64,000 bases of DNA from Streptomyces sp. NBC_00525 (GCF_036346595.1 NZ_CP107834.1:3348001-3412000); one strand, 5' to 3'. Positions 33,395 to 42,906 are shown, numbered from the stretch's first letter. Translations and numbers: made by a program. Notes: generated from the sequence alone by a model not told the origin.

Positions 33395-34666
33395 GTGGGC
33401 CTTGTCGTGCAGAAGTACGGAGGCTCCTCCGTAGCCGATGCCGAGGGCATCAAGCGCGTCGCCAAGCGAATCGTCGATGCCAAGAAGAACGGCAACCAGG
33501 TGGTTGTCGTGGTGTCAGCGATGGGCGACACGACGGACGAGCTGATCGATCTCGCCGAGCAGGTATCCCCGATACCGGCCGGGCGTGAGTTCGACATGCT
33601 GCTGACCGCGGGAGAGCGGATCTCCATGGCGCTGCTGGCCATGGCGATCAAAAACCTGGGCCACGACGCCCAGTCGTTCACCGGCAGCCAGGCAGGCGTG
33701 ATCACCGACTCGGTCCACAACAAAGCGCGCATCATCGATGTGACGCCGGGCCGTATCCGCACGGCGCTGGACGAGGGGAACATCGCGATCGTCGCGGGGT
33801 TCCAGGGTGTGTCCCAGGACAAGAAGGACATCACCACCCTCGGCCGCGGCGGGTCCGACACCACCGCCGTCGCCCTCGCGGCGGCGCTGGAAGCCGACGT
33901 CTGCGAGATCTACACCGACGTGGACGGCGTGTTCACCGCCGACCCGCGGGTCGTCACGAAGGCCCGCAAGATCGACTGGATCTCCTTCGAGGACATGCTG
34001 GAGCTGGCCGCGTCCGGCTCCAAGGTGCTGCTGCACCGCTGCGTCGAGTACGCACGCCGTTACAACATTCCGATCCACGTCCGCTCGTCCTTCTCCGGAC
34101 TGCGCGGAACCTGGGTCAGCAACGAGCCGCAAGGGGACCAGAAGGTGGAGCACGCGATCATCTCCGGAGTCGCCCATGACGTCTCCGAGGCCAAGATCAC
34201 CGTCGTCGGCGTGCCCGACAAGCCGGGCGAGGCCGCCGCGATCTTCCGCACGATCGCGAACGCCGAGGTCAACATCGACATGGTGGTGCAGAACGTCTCC
34301 GCCGCTTCGACCGGCCTGACCGACATCTCGTTCACGCTGCCGAAGGCCGAGGGCCGCAAGGCCATCGACGCCCTGGAGCGCAACCGCGGCGTCATCGGCT
34401 TCGAGTCGCTGCGCTACGACGACCAGATCGCCAAGATCTCCCTGGTCGGCGCCGGTATGAAGACCAACCCCGGTGTGACCGCGGGCTTCTTCGAGGCGCT
34501 GTCCGACGCCGGTGTGAACATCGAGCTGATCTCGACGTCCGAGATCCGCATCTCGGTGGTCACCCGCGCCGACGACGTCAACGAGGCCGTGCGCGCCGTG
34601 CACACCGCCTTCGGTCTCGACAGCGACTCCGACGAGGCTGTCGTGTACGGGGGCACCGGCCGATGA
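33395..34666 (+). CDS. lysC: Aspartate kinase
   Basis: 423 residues. It phosphorylates aspartate at the head of the Lys/Thr/Met/diaminopimelate pathway. Seen: [15 protein letters not shown] with the kinase KYGGSS motif, [27 protein letters not shown], and two C-terminal ACT domains (~265-415) for lysine/threonine feedback, with [15 protein letters not shown] and [17 protein letters not shown] start after GAGGAG. An internal GTG at 34145 is preceded by AAGGGGA and would give a ~174-residue regulatory beta chain as in Bacillus and Corynebacterium enzymes. It overlaps asd by 4 bases. Confidence 0.97.
   Translation: MGLVVQKYGGSSVADAEGIKRVAKRIVDAKKNGNQVVVVVSAMGDTTDELIDLAEQVSPIPAGREFDMLLTAGERISMALLAMAIKNLGHDAQSFTGSQAGVITDSVHNKARIIDVTPGRIRTALDEGNIAIVAGFQGVSQDKKDITTLGRGGSDTTAVALAAALEADVCEIYTDVDGVFTADPRVVTKARKIDWISFEDMLELAASGSKVLLHRCVEYARRYNIPIHVRSSFSGLRGTWVSNEPQGDQKVEHAIISGVAHDVSEAKITVVGVPDKPGEAAAIFRTIANAEVNIDMVVQNVSAASTGLTDISFTLPKAEGRKAIDALERNRGVIGFESLRYDDQIAKISLVGAGMKTNPGVTAGFFEALSDAGVNIELISTSEIRISVVTRADDVNEAVRAVHTAFGLDSDSDEAVVYGGTGR
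34145..34666 (+). CDS. Possible internally initiated beta subunit of aspartate kinase
   Basis: In-frame GTG 34145 (start of [20 protein letters not shown]) lies 8 bases after AAGGGGA (34130-34136). The product would be the ACT-domain regulatory chain alone. Alpha2-beta2 aspartate kinases with such in-frame beta chains are established in Corynebacterium and Bacillus; here it is inferred from the ribosome site and position. Confidence 0.45.
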   Translation: MEHAIISGVAHDVSEAKITVVGVPDKPGEAAAIFRTIANAEVNIDMVVQNVSAASTGLTDISFTLPKAEGRKAIDALERNRGVIGFESLRYDDQIAKISLVGAGMKTNPGVTAGFFEALSDAGVNIELISTSEIRISVVTRADDVNEAVRAVHTAFGLDSDSDEAVVYGGTGR

Positions 34667-35727
34667 CCGGACGCCGCCCTTCGCTCGCGGTCGTCGGTGC
34701 GACCGGGGCGATCGGTGGCGTCATGCTCCAGATCCTCTCGCAGCACGCGGACGTCTGGGGCGAGGTCAGACTCGTCGCCTCACCGCGTTCGGCCGGCCGC
34801 AAGCTGGTCGTACGCGGTGAGGAGAGCGAGGTCCTCGAACTCACCGAAGAGGTCTTCGAGGGCATCGACGTGGCCCTGTTCCTGGTGCCCGCCGAGGTCT
34901 CCGCACGCTGGGCGCCGCTCGCCGCGTCCAAGGGCGCCGTCGTCATCGACGACTCCGCCGCCTTCCGGATGGACGGCGACGTTCCGCTCGTCGTGCCCGA
35001 GATCAACCCGCATGCCGTACGGATGCGGCCGCGCGGCATCGTCGCGAACCCCAACTGCACCACGCTGGCGCTGATCGTCGCCGTCGGCGCCCTGCACGCC
35101 GAGTTCGGCCTGCGGGAACTGGTCGTCTCCTCCTACCAGGCCGTCAGCGGCGCCGGACGCGACGGCGTCGCCGTGCTGCGCGAACAGCTGTCGATGGTGG
35201 CCGGTACCGAACTCGGTACGAAGCCGGGCGACGTACGCCGCGTCGTGGGCGACACGCACGGCGGCCCGTTCGCCGCGCCCGTCGCGCTCAACGTCGTCCC
35301 GTGGGCCGGGACGGACGCGGGGGACGGCTGGTCCTCGGAGGAGCTGTCCATCCGCGACGAGTGCCGCAAGATCCTCGACCTGCCGGCCCTGCGGGTGTCG
35401 GCGACCTGCGTGTACGTCCCCGTCGTCGCCACGCACTCCATGTCCGTGCACGCGCGCTTCGAGAACGAGGTCGCGGTCGACCGGGCCCACGAGATCCTGG
35501 CGACGGCCCCCGGCGTGGTGCTGTACGACAGCCCCGGCGCCGGCGACTTCCCGACCCCTTCCGACGTGGTCGGCACCGACCCGACCTGGGTCGGCCGGGT
35601 ACGGCGCTCGCTGGACGACCCCCGCGCGCTGGAACTGTTCGTCTGCGGCGACAACCTGCGCAAGGGCGCGGCACTCAACGTGGCCCAGATCGCGGAGTCG
35701 GTGGCCGCCGAGTTCCCCCGCTCCTGA
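34663..35727 (+). CDS. asd: Aspartate-semialdehyde dehydrogenase
   Basis: 354 residues. It reduces beta-aspartyl phosphate to aspartate semialdehyde with NADPH. Seen: nucleotide fold [13 protein letters not shown] at the N-terminus, the active-site Cys in [12 protein letters not shown] (~128), [14 protein letters not shown], and the C-terminal His region [20 protein letters not shown] overlap with lysC gives coupled translation, matching their consecutive reactions. Confidence 0.97.
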   Translation: MTGRRPSLAVVGATGAIGGVMLQILSQHADVWGEVRLVASPRSAGRKLVVRGEESEVLELTEEVFEGIDVALFLVPAEVSARWAPLAASKGAVVIDDSAAFRMDGDVPLVVPEINPHAVRMRPRGIVANPNCTTLALIVAVGALHAEFGLRELVVSSYQAVSGAGRDGVAVLREQLSMVAGTELGTKPGDVRRVVGDTHGGPFAAPVALNVVPWAGTDAGDGWSSEELSIRDECRKILDLPALRVSATCVYVPVVATHSMSVHARFENEVAVDRAHEILATAPGVVLYDSPGAGDFPTPSDVVGTDPTWVGRVRRSLDDPRALELFVCGDNLRKGAALNVAQIAESVAAEFPRS

Positions 35728-35945
35728 CCAGTCGTGATCATGAGGTCCGGATCGAACCCGTTTCGTACTTTCTGTGAACGATCTGTGAGCAACTCGCTGG
35801 TCTGAACCTCTTGAGCTGGGCAGTCGCCGTGACAGACGATGACCTTTCGGTTCGTTGCAACCGCGGGTCGGACGCCGGGCGTCTAAGCGGTCACTTCTTG
35901 CGCGGCGGGGCGCATGTGCGGGGCATCTGGGAAGAGCGGGTTCGT

Positions 35946-36119
35946 ATGAAGGCGTATCGCAGGGCTTCAAACGCGGTGCCGAATGCGTACAACCCTGGCG
36001 GGGGGAAGCGTGTCCAACTGGCGTGGCAGAGGTTCTCGATATCACAGTGGTGGGCCCCTTGCGCGGCACTTCGGTGCGACCGCGCCGACGAGCCCGCGCA
36101 GCCGGTGGCATGCCCGTGA
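35946..36119 (+). CDS. Possible 57-residue leader ORF before the sigma-factor gene
   Basis: ATG 35946 has GGAAGAG ~9 bases upstream. The ORF (MKAYRRASNAVPNAYN...) ends at TGA 36117-36119, overlapping the ATG at 36110 of the sigma frame (ATGCCCGTGA). Third-position GC is lower (about three quarters) than in normal genes here. It could couple or attenuate sigma translation; no protein family is recognised. Confidence 0.3.
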   Translation: MKAYRRASNAVPNAYNPGGGKRVQLAWQRFSISQWWAPCAALRCDRADEPAQPVACP

Positions 36120-36685
36120 TCGCGCCCATGCCCGCCGCGCGTCAGACGGGGCTGCCGTCGCAGCGCGAGGGCGCTGAGGAGAGCGTGGCAACCGGCACCA
36201 CCGTCGACCATCTCACCGAAACCTACCGCGCCCACTACCGTTCGCTGCTCGGCCTCGCGGCCCTGCTGCTGGACGACACGGCGTCCTGCGAGGACGTCGT
36301 ACAGGAGGCGTTCATCCGCGTGCACTCGGCGCGCAACCGGGTCCGCGAGCCCGAGAAGACCCTCGCGTATCTGCGCCAGACCGTCGTCAACCTCTCGCGT
36401 TCCGCGCTCCGCCGCCGCATCCTCGGGCTGAAGCTGCTCTCGAAGCCGATGCCGGACATGGCGAGCGCCGAGGAGGGGGCGTACGACCAGCTGGAGCGGG
36501 ACGCCCTGATCAAGGCGATGCGCGGCCTCCAGCGGCGCCAGCGCGAGGTGCTGGTCCTGCGCTACTTCGCGGACATGACCGAGGCTCAGGTCGCCGAGAC
36601 GCTGGGGATATCCCTGGGTTCGGTGAAGGCGTACGGCTCGCGGGGCATCGCGGCCCTGCGCGTGGTGATGGAGGCGCAGGTATGA
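36023..36685 (+). CDS. SigE-family ECF RNA polymerase sigma factor
   Basis: 220 residues from GTG 36023, or 191 from ATG 36110. Region 2 (~65-130: YRAHYRSLLGLAALLLDD, CEDVVQEAFIRVHSA) recognises -10; region 4 (~160-215: LQRRQREVLVLRYFADMTEA, GISLGSVKAYGSRGIAAL) recognises -35. The N-terminal ~30 codons of the longer form have weak coding bias, so the start is uncertain; GGGGGAAG is 14 bases from GTG 36023, while ATG 36110 has no site of its own but overlaps a leader ORF stop. The stop overlaps the next gene (ATGA), which is the probable anti-sigma partner. Confidence 0.85.
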   Translation: MAEVLDITVVGPLRGTSVRPRRRARAAGGMPVIAPMPAARQTGLPSQREGAEESVATGTTVDHLTETYRAHYRSLLGLAALLLDDTASCEDVVQEAFIRVHSARNRVREPEKTLAYLRQTVVNLSRSALRRRILGLKLLSKPMPDMASAEEGAYDQLERDALIKAMRGLQRRQREVLVLRYFADMTEAQVAETLGISLGSVKAYGSRGIAALRVVMEAQV

Positions 36686-37815
36686 GCCGGCGCGACGGCC
36701 ACCACGAGGAACCGGGCGCACGTCCTGCCGAGGACGGCGACACGGTGGGCTTCACGACCCCGGCCGACCTGTTCGGCGGGGGCGGCATCGACGAGGAGGC
36801 GCTGCGCGACATGATGCGCGGCGCCGTGCGGGGCCTGGAGCCGAGCGAGGACAGCCTCGACCGGCTGCATCGCGCCGTGCCCGCCCGGCGGGCCCGGCGA
36901 CGGCAGGCCCTGGTGGGTGCGGCCGCCGCCGCGCTGCTGATCGGCACCGCGATCCCCGCGTTCGTGCACGTCGCCAACTCGAAGGGTTCGAGCACCGCGA
37001 GCCCCGCCATCGTCGGCCACGGCGAACAGGCGCAGGGCGGGAACGGGGACGAGCCCGGCACCGACTCCGGCAACGGCGGCGGTGGCGAGCCCGGCGAAGG
37101 CCACCCGAACGGCGGGCAGGGCGTTCCGCAGAACACCGCGAGCCCGACCGACAGCAGTGTCCGGGGCCAGGACGGCGACACGGCAGGCGCCTCCGCCGAC
37201 CCGGCCGCCAGCGCACAGGGCACCATGCCCGCCTGCGATCCGGGGCAGCTCGGCGTGAAGTCGGCCGGTACCGGCGCCGCGGGTGCCGACGGCACGGTGT
37301 ACGGGTCCTTCCGCATCGCCAACGTGTCCAGCGAGGAGTGCGCGGTGAGCAGCGGGGGCACCGTGGGCTTCGAGGCCATGGGCGCCGCCGACCCGACCCG
37401 TATCCAGGTCGTCCGGCACACCGAGGGCGACCCCGCGTCCGGGCTTCCCGACCCCGCGACCGAGGAGGCCATGATGCTGCTGAAGCCGGACATGGTCTAC
37501 GAGGTGCAGTTCGCGTGGGTGCCCAAGGACACCTGTCCGTCCACGGGGACCACGCCCTCCCCGACGCCGACGGACGGCGCGGCGGGCGCCGGCAACGGCG
37601 GCTCCACCGGGGCCGCGGTCACCGGCGGCGGCACGGGCGAGAGCGAGACGGGCACGGAGCCCCAGTTCGGCGCCGCGGACGGCGTGGGCACCGCGCAGGG
37701 CAGCATCTCCGTGCGGCACACCCCGGAACCGGGGGCCCCGATCGCGACGACGAAGATCGACAACGCGTGCGCGGGCACGATCTACCGCACGGGGGTCCTG
37801 GAACCTTCGTCGTAG
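36682..37815 (+). CDS. Membrane protein coupled to the sigma factor, candidate anti-sigma factor
   Basis: 377 residues. A cytosolic N-terminus of ~75 residues (LRDMMRGAVRGLEPSEDSLD, RLHRAVPARRARRRQ) precedes one membrane helix (~78-98, ALVGAAAAALLIGTAIPAFV). The extracellular part starts with a long Gly/Glu/Asn-rich linker and then a beta-rich domain (~185-290) with four Cys. The ATGA overlap with the sigma gene and this single-pass layout fit a membrane anti-sigma factor, but there is no HxxxCxxC zinc motif, so it is not a ZAS-type protein. Confidence 0.7.
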   Translation: MSRRDGHHEEPGARPAEDGDTVGFTTPADLFGGGGIDEEALRDMMRGAVRGLEPSEDSLDRLHRAVPARRARRRQALVGAAAAALLIGTAIPAFVHVANSKGSSTASPAIVGHGEQAQGGNGDEPGTDSGNGGGGEPGEGHPNGGQGVPQNTASPTDSSVRGQDGDTAGASADPAASAQGTMPACDPGQLGVKSAGTGAAGADGTVYGSFRIANVSSEECAVSSGGTVGFEAMGAADPTRIQVVRHTEGDPASGLPDPATEEAMMLLKPDMVYEVQFAWVPKDTCPSTGTTPSPTPTDGAAGAGNGGSTGAAVTGGGTGESETGTEPQFGAADGVGTAQGSISVRHTPEPGAPIATTKIDNACAGTIYRTGVLEPSS

Positions 37816-37866
37816 GACGGGGCGGCAACGGGGCGGGTCGGTGGCCGGAAGGGTTGACGGCCCCGC

Positions 37867-38706
37867 TCACGCTCCGGAAGGGGCCTCCGTGTCGGGGACC
37901 AGGCCCAGCTTCACGTCCCTGGCAGCCTCGGCCTCGCGCCGGACCAGTCGGAACCACATGAAGACCACGAACGCGGCGAAGACGAACCACTCACCCGTGT
38001 AGCCCAGGTTCTGGAACGCCTTGAGGTCGAGCCCGCCACCCTCCGGCGCGGAGGCCGGCACTGGGCGCAGCGCGATCGCGCCGGACCGGGAGCCGTCGCC
38101 CGACCCCGTGGCGGCGGCCGTGCCCGAGGCGCCCGCGTCGCTCTTCGGGAGCGTCACCCACGCGTCGTACACGTCGTACGGCACGAGGTTGACCAGCGAC
38201 GCGGCGCTGATCATGCCCACCTGGCCGTCCGGCAGCCCGCCCGTCGCGCCGACCCCCGAGCTGCCGGCGTTCTCCGACGCCTGAAGGTCGCCGGTCACCG
38301 TGACCTCACCGGCCGGCGCGGGCGGCACCCGGGTCCGGCCGGGCTCTCCGGGCAGCCAGCCGCGCACCACCGGAAGGGCCTTGCCGCTGTCGGTCCGCAG
38401 CATGTCCAGGACGTAGAAGCCCTTGCGGTCGTCCAGTTCGCGGCCGGGCACCAGGAAGCGGTCCGCGTACCGGCCGGTGGCGGTGGCGGGCCGGCCGGAG
38501 GTCTCCGTGGTCACGGGCAGCAGCTCGTCGAGCGGCGCGGCCGTCCGGCTGCCCGGCTCCGGCTGCTCCTGCGCGGCCTCGTGCGTCTGCACGCGGTCCT
38601 CGAAACGGCCGAGCTGCCAGGTGCCCATGAACACGCAGAACGGGATGGCCAGCACGACGAAGAGGTTGATCCCCCACCATCGCGGGGTCAGCAGGAACCG
38701 GTACAC
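37867..38706 (-). CDS. SURF1 family protein (cytochrome oxidase assembly)
   Basis: 279 residues with the SURF1 layout: N-terminal helix WWGINLFVVLAIPFCVFMGTWQLGR with the conserved Gln-Leu-xR, a periplasmic central domain (GRYADRFLVPGRELDDRKGF, LPVVRGWLPG), and a C-terminal helix (GEWFVFAAFVVFMWFRLVRR). SURF1 helps assemble heme a into aa3-type cytochrome oxidase at the membrane. It stands 72 bases from the S9 peptidase on the same strand but is not linked to ctaC-E. Confidence 0.92.
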   Translation of the reverse strand: MYRFLLTPRWWGINLFVVLAIPFCVFMGTWQLGRFEDRVQTHEAAQEQPEPGSRTAAPLDELLPVTTETSGRPATATGRYADRFLVPGRELDDRKGFYVLDMLRTDSGKALPVVRGWLPGEPGRTRVPPAPAGEVTVTGDLQASENAGSSGVGATGGLPDGQVGMISAASLVNLVPYDVYDAWVTLPKSDAGASGTAAATGSGDGSRSGAIALRPVPASAPEGGGLDLKAFQNLGYTGEWFVFAAFVVFMWFRLVRREAEAARDVKLGLVPDTEAPSGA

Positions 38707-38778
38707 CCCTCCACGGTACGGTCTCCGCTCCGGCCGACCGGAGCGGGGGCACCCGGAAAGCCCGCCTTTATCCGCCCC

Positions 38779-40662
38779 CTACGCCCCGCCGACCGGCACC
38801 TCCTCGCCGCTCGGGTCACCGGACCCGGCGGAGGAGGCCCCCGCGAGGTGGCGCCGGGCGAATTCGAGCTCCAGCCGGACCTGCTTGATCCGCTCCTCCA
38901 CGACGAGCGAGCCGTGGCCCGCGTCGTACCGGTAGACCGCGTGCACGGCGCCGCGGTCCTTGAGCCGGTCCACATAGTTCTCGACCTGGCGGATCGGGCA
39001 ACGCGGGTCGTTGACGCCGGCCGAGATGTAGACGGGCGCCCGTACGGCGTCGACGTACGTCAGGGGCGACGACGCCTCGAACCGCTCGGGCACCTCCTCG
39101 GGTGTCCCGCCCAGCAGGGTGCGGTCCATCGCCTTCAGGCCCTCCATCTCGTCGTGGTACGCCGTGACGTAGTCGGCCACGGGGACCGCCGCCAGGCCGA
39201 GGGCCCAGTCGCCGGGCTGCGTACCGAGGCCGAGCAGGGTGAGGTAGCCGCCCCAGGAGCCGCCGGCCAGGACCAGCTTGGCCGGGTCCGCGAGACCGGA
39301 CTTCACGGCCCACTCCCGGACCGCCGCGATGTCCTCCAGCTCGATGAGCCCGACCCGGTGCTTCAACGCGTCCGTCCAGGCCCGCCCGTACCCGGTCGAG
39401 CCGCGGTAGTTGACCCGTACGACCGCGTAGCCGTGGTCCACCCAGGCGGCGGGACCGGCCGCGAACGCGTCGCTGTCGTGCCAGGTGGGGCCGCCGTGGA
39501 TCTCGAAGACCGTGGGGAACGGCCCCTCGGCGGGGGCCGCCGGGCGCTGCACGAGTGCGTGAATCCGGCCGCCGGGCCCGTCCACCCAGACGTCCTCGAC
39601 CGGCACCGACCCCGGCGCCTTGGCCCCCGGCGGGTCCAGCACCACCGCACCGGTCGTGGAGCGGACGACGGGCGGCTCGGCCGCCGACGACCACAGGTAC
39701 TCCACCGTCCCGTCCGGCCGGGCCGTGGCGCCCGAGACCGTACCGGTGGGCGTCTCCACCCGCACCAGCCGGCCGTCGGCCGCGACGGGCTCGTACCGCC
39801 ACAGCTCGCTACGGGCCTCGAAGCCGTGCTCGATGAGCAGCGCGGAGCCGTCCGGATACCACTCGGCGCCCACATCGCCCGGCAGGTCGATGGCCAGATC
39901 CGTCTCCGTGCCCGCCACCGGGTCCCAGATCATCGGCTCCCAGCGGCCGCGCCTCTGGTGCCCGACCAGCAGCCGGGGGTCACCGGCGACCGGGGCGAAT
40001 CCGAGGACCGCGAGCCCCAGCTCCTTGGTACCGCCCTCGGTGTCGTCCAGCTCCGCGACCGTCGTCCCGTCCGGCCGGACCACGCGCAGGGCGGAGTGCA
40101 TCGCGTCCCCGTGCTCGGTGTGCTCCAGCGCGATCAGCGTGCCGTCGCGGCTGAGGTCCCCGACCCCGGCCGACTCGCGGTGCCGGTAGATCTCGACGGG
40201 GGCCTCACCTGGCCGTACGACATGGACCGTGGTGCCGTCCTCGTCCGTCGACCGGCCGATGACCGCCGTACCGTCCCGGCCGATCGCCAGCCCGGCCGGG
40301 TAGGACGGTTCGAGACCGGGGGCGGCCGGCGCGGTCTCCGCGTCCGCCCCGCCGCGGAACGGCCGCCGTATCCACACCCCGAACTCGTCCCCGTCCGTGT
40401 CGTCGAACCACCACACGGACTCGCCGTCCGGCGTCAGCACGCCGTCCGTCGTCCCATTCGGGCGATCGGTCACCTGGCGCTGCTCGCCGGTCGCCCGGTC
40501 CCAGGTGTACAGCTCGTAGGTCCCCGTCGCGTTGGACACGAACAACGCGCGGTCCGGCGCGTCCTCGGCCCAGTCGGGCAGCGACACACGGGGAGCCCGG
40601 AAACGCTGCTCCCACAGGGGTACGGATGATGCGGTCGTCGGCGAACCACTGGCCTCAGTCAT
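38779..40662 (-). CDS. S9 family (prolyl-oligopeptidase-type) peptidase
   Basis: 627 residues, cytosolic (no signal peptide). An N-terminal beta-propeller (~40-360) with repeated W/Y-strand patterns is followed by an alpha/beta-hydrolase domain with VFEIHGGPTWHD, nucleophile GGSWGGY, Asp in GVNDPRCP and His in AGHGSLV. These enzymes cleave short peptides and sometimes acylated amino acids; the propeller limits access to small substrates. The ATG at 40662 is the first supportable start. It is divergent from a methyltransferase. Confidence 0.92.
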   Translation of the reverse strand: MTEASGSPTTASSVPLWEQRFRAPRVSLPDWAEDAPDRALFVSNATGTYELYTWDRATGEQRQVTDRPNGTTDGVLTPDGESVWWFDDTDGDEFGVWIRRPFRGGADAETAPAAPGLEPSYPAGLAIGRDGTAVIGRSTDEDGTTVHVVRPGEAPVEIYRHRESAGVGDLSRDGTLIALEHTEHGDAMHSALRVVRPDGTTVAELDDTEGGTKELGLAVLGFAPVAGDPRLLVGHQRRGRWEPMIWDPVAGTETDLAIDLPGDVGAEWYPDGSALLIEHGFEARSELWRYEPVAADGRLVRVETPTGTVSGATARPDGTVEYLWSSAAEPPVVRSTTGAVVLDPPGAKAPGSVPVEDVWVDGPGGRIHALVQRPAAPAEGPFPTVFEIHGGPTWHDSDAFAAGPAAWVDHGYAVVRVNYRGSTGYGRAWTDALKHRVGLIELEDIAAVREWAVKSGLADPAKLVLAGGSWGGYLTLLGLGTQPGDWALGLAAVPVADYVTAYHDEMEGLKAMDRTLLGGTPEEVPERFEASSPLTYVDAVRAPVYISAGVNDPRCPIRQVENYVDRLKDRGAVHAVYRYDAGHGSLVVEERIKQVRLELEFARRHLAGASSAGSGDPSGEEVPVGGA

Positions 40663-40719
40663 GACCCCATTCTGCGCAGAACCGCCGACAATCCGTTCGC
40701 TTCGTCCGCAGCCTGTGGA

Positions 40720-40725
40720 TAACCT
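40720..40725 (+). promoter_or_regulatory. -10 hexamer TAACCT, leaderless start of methyltransferase
   Basis: TAACCT ends 7 bases before ATG 40733 with no Shine-Dalgarno. Confidence 0.45.
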
Positions 40726-40732
40726 CGCGCAC

Positions 40733-41566
40733 ATGTCCACTCCTCCGATACCGCCCGACTGGCGCGAGGCCAACCGCAGGATGTGGGATGAGCGTGTGCC
40801 CATCCACGCAGGCAGTGACTTCTACGACCTCGGCTCCTTCCGTGAGGGCAAGGACGCGCTGAGGCCCTTCGAGGTGACCGAGGTCGGTGACGTGACCGGT
40901 CGGACGCTGCTGCATCTGCAGTGCCACATCGGACTCGACACGATCTCCTGGGCGCGGCACGGCGCCGCCCAGGTCGTCGGCCTCGACTTCTCCGAACCGG
41001 CCGTCGAGACCGCGCGCGCCCTCGCCCTGGACATGGGACTGGGCCCCGACCGGGCGGCCTTCGTCGCCGCCGACGTCTACGACGCGGCCCAGGCCGTGCC
41101 GGACTCCTCGTACGACATCGTGTACACGGGCGTCGGCGCGCTGAACTGGCTGCCGGACATCGACCGCTGGGCGGAGACGGCCGCGTCGCTGGTGGCGCCG
41201 GGCGGATTCCTGTACCTCGCTGAGTTCCATCCGCTCACGGACTGCCTCGACGACGAGTCGGGCTCGCGGATCGTGCACGACTACTTCAGCCGTGAGGCAT
41301 GGGTGGACGAGACGCCGGGTACGTACGCGGACTTCGACGCCCCGACCGTCCACAACCGCAGCGTCGAGTGGCAGCACCCGGTGGGCAGTGTGGTGTCGGC
41401 GCTGGCCGCCGCCGGCCTGCGGATCGAGTTCCTCCACGAGCACGACGTCTCGCTCTTCGCGCGTTTCCCCGTCCTGAAACGTGGCACGGACGACTTCTTC
41501 CGCTTTCCGCCGGACCGCCCGCGCATCCCCTTGATGTACTCGATCAAGGCGTCCCGCCCGGCATGA
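40733..41566 (+). CDS. Class I SAM-dependent methyltransferase
   Basis: 277 residues. The Rossmann motif I is LHLQCHIGLDTISWARHGAA (~60-80), where the usual GCGxG is QCHIG; motif II acidic VVGLDFSEPAVE; motif III VAADVYDAA; IVYTGVGALNWLPD; and the post-motif LVAPGGFLYLAEFHP. This is a UbiE/methyltransf_11-25-type small-molecule methyltransferase; the substrate is unknown. It follows a leaderless promoter. Confidence 0.88.
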   Translation: MSTPPIPPDWREANRRMWDERVPIHAGSDFYDLGSFREGKDALRPFEVTEVGDVTGRTLLHLQCHIGLDTISWARHGAAQVVGLDFSEPAVETARALALDMGLGPDRAAFVAADVYDAAQAVPDSSYDIVYTGVGALNWLPDIDRWAETAASLVAPGGFLYLAEFHPLTDCLDDESGSRIVHDYFSREAWVDETPGTYADFDAPTVHNRSVEWQHPVGSVVSALAAAGLRIEFLHEHDVSLFARFPVLKRGTDDFFRFPPDRPRIPLMYSIKASRPA

Positions 41567-41632
41567 CGGACGGCGCGGCGATACCCCGCAGAACCGGGAC
41601 ACCGCCGCGCCGCAGCCTTCTGCTCGTACCGC

Positions 41633-42439
41633 CTACGCCGCGGAGCGGAACGCGGGCAGATAGCCGCCCGACTGCCCTGCGGCCTTCGGGTGGTACGAGT
41701 TGTAAAGGGGGATCGAGACGCTGTGCAGCCACGGGTCGCCGGAGCACAGCTCGTGCCCGGTGAACTCGTCGGCGACCCCGGAGAAGGTGAACCCGGAGTT
41801 CGCCGCCTGCTTGGCGATCACGCCGTTCAGCACATCCGATGCGTTGTTGATGGCCGTGCGCGCCCGGTCGGAGAGCCCGACGAGGCAGCTGCCGCCGATC
41901 TTGTAGAAGCGCGGGTAGCCCAGCACCACGACATGGGCCTGCGGGGCCTTGGAGTGGATGGAGGAATACAGCGAACTCAGCCGGGAAGGCAGCGTGTTGT
42001 TCATCTTCCCGACGGCCGCGTTCACGGCCGAGATGCACGCGGACTCGCCGGACAGCACGCAGTCCTGCATGACGTCGGCGAACCCGACGTCGTTGCCGCC
42101 CGCGGTGACGCTCACCAGCGAGGTGGACGAGCTGAGCGCCCCGAGCTGGCCGCCTGCCACGGTGCTCGTGGTGGCGCCCGAACAGGCGACGAAGGCGAAC
42201 GACGACGGGGAGTTCGCAGCGGCCCAGAGGTAGGGGTAGGCCTTGGTGCTGCGTCGGCAGTCACCGCTGTCGGACAGATAGCTGCCCGCGCCGACGCCGG
42301 ACGAATACGAGTCGCCCAGCGCGACGTATCCGCCGGCGGCGGCCGGGGAAGCCGCCGAAGCCGGCTGGACGAAGCCCAGAGCGGCAGCGGCGGCGAGGAG
42401 CAGAGTGGATGCGGACGCCCAGAATCTCCGTACTGACAT
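41633..42439 (-). CDS. Secreted SGNH/GDSL hydrolase (esterase/lipase)
   Basis: 268 residues. Signal peptide 1-29 (FWASASTLLLAAAAALGFV, AxA site). SGNH blocks: I as GYVALGDSYSSG (Ser nucleophile), III as VTAGGNDVGF, and the terminal NSYHPKAAGQ with the catalytic His. Six Cys after the signal can form three disulfides, as in the Streptomyces secreted lipases of this family. It hydrolyses lipid or acyl esters outside the cell. ATG with GGAGGG nine bases upstream. Confidence 0.94.
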   Translation of the reverse strand: MSVRRFWASASTLLLAAAAALGFVQPASAASPAAAGGYVALGDSYSSGVGAGSYLSDSGDCRRSTKAYPYLWAAANSPSSFAFVACSGATTSTVAGGQLGALSSSTSLVSVTAGGNDVGFADVMQDCVLSGESACISAVNAAVGKMNNTLPSRLSSLYSSIHSKAPQAHVVVLGYPRFYKIGGSCLVGLSDRARTAINNASDVLNGVIAKQAANSGFTFSGVADEFTGHELCSGDPWLHSVSIPLYNSYHPKAAGQSGGYLPAFRSAA

Positions 42440-42906
42440 GGCTGTCAGCCCTCCGAAATGTGGGGGGTGGGTGGGGGGTTGAGTGAGCGTCACCTGTTGT
42501 AGCAGCTCGCGGTACCAGTCGGTAATAGCCCGGAGAGAACCCGCCTGAATTGCCCGAATGATCGGTCGGGAACGTAGCTCCGCGCGTAGATAAACCCACA
42601 ACTCCCCCTGAACAAAAGGTTTTACGACGATCTGCTCATCGCTTCACAGGAATGCGGAATCGACTCCCACCTGGGCCGCCACCCGCGCCGCAGCCCGGAA
42701 CCGCCAACGGGCGTCGACCGCGCGGCCGCTGTCGCGTTACGCCCGCCCCGTAACCCCGAGGGTCGATCCGACAGCGTCAGGTGCATGTCATGTCGGAGCT
42801 GGGGTGCCAATCAAGATCACACCTGGTTGACACCCGGACCGCTCGCGGAACGCGAGCAGGGCCGGTCTCCCGTAAAGGAGACCGGCCCTGACCTGGTACT
42901 TCACTG
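42440..42906. other. Intergenic region, SGNH gene to tRNA
   Basis: 467 bases. It contains the SGNH hydrolase promoter area (AT-richer 42480-42640, no clear hexamers), a TTGACA at 42827, and two hairpins at 42841-42890 belonging to the tRNA unit. Short ORFs here have no support. Confidence 0.5.
42841..42890 (-). terminator. Double hairpin downstream of tRNA-Pro
   Basis: Read on the minus strand, a perfect 14-bp stem (42877-42890 with 42857-42870, hexaloop) begins 17 bases after the tRNA. A second 7-bp stem (GCTCGCG/CGCGAGC, 42841-42857) follows immediately, sharing base 42857. Confidence 0.8.

Noticed and set aside
42622..42810. 62-residue minus-strand ORF beside the tRNA
   Set aside because: No ribosome site, poor codon bias and no recognisable features; the interval looks like promoter and leader DNA.
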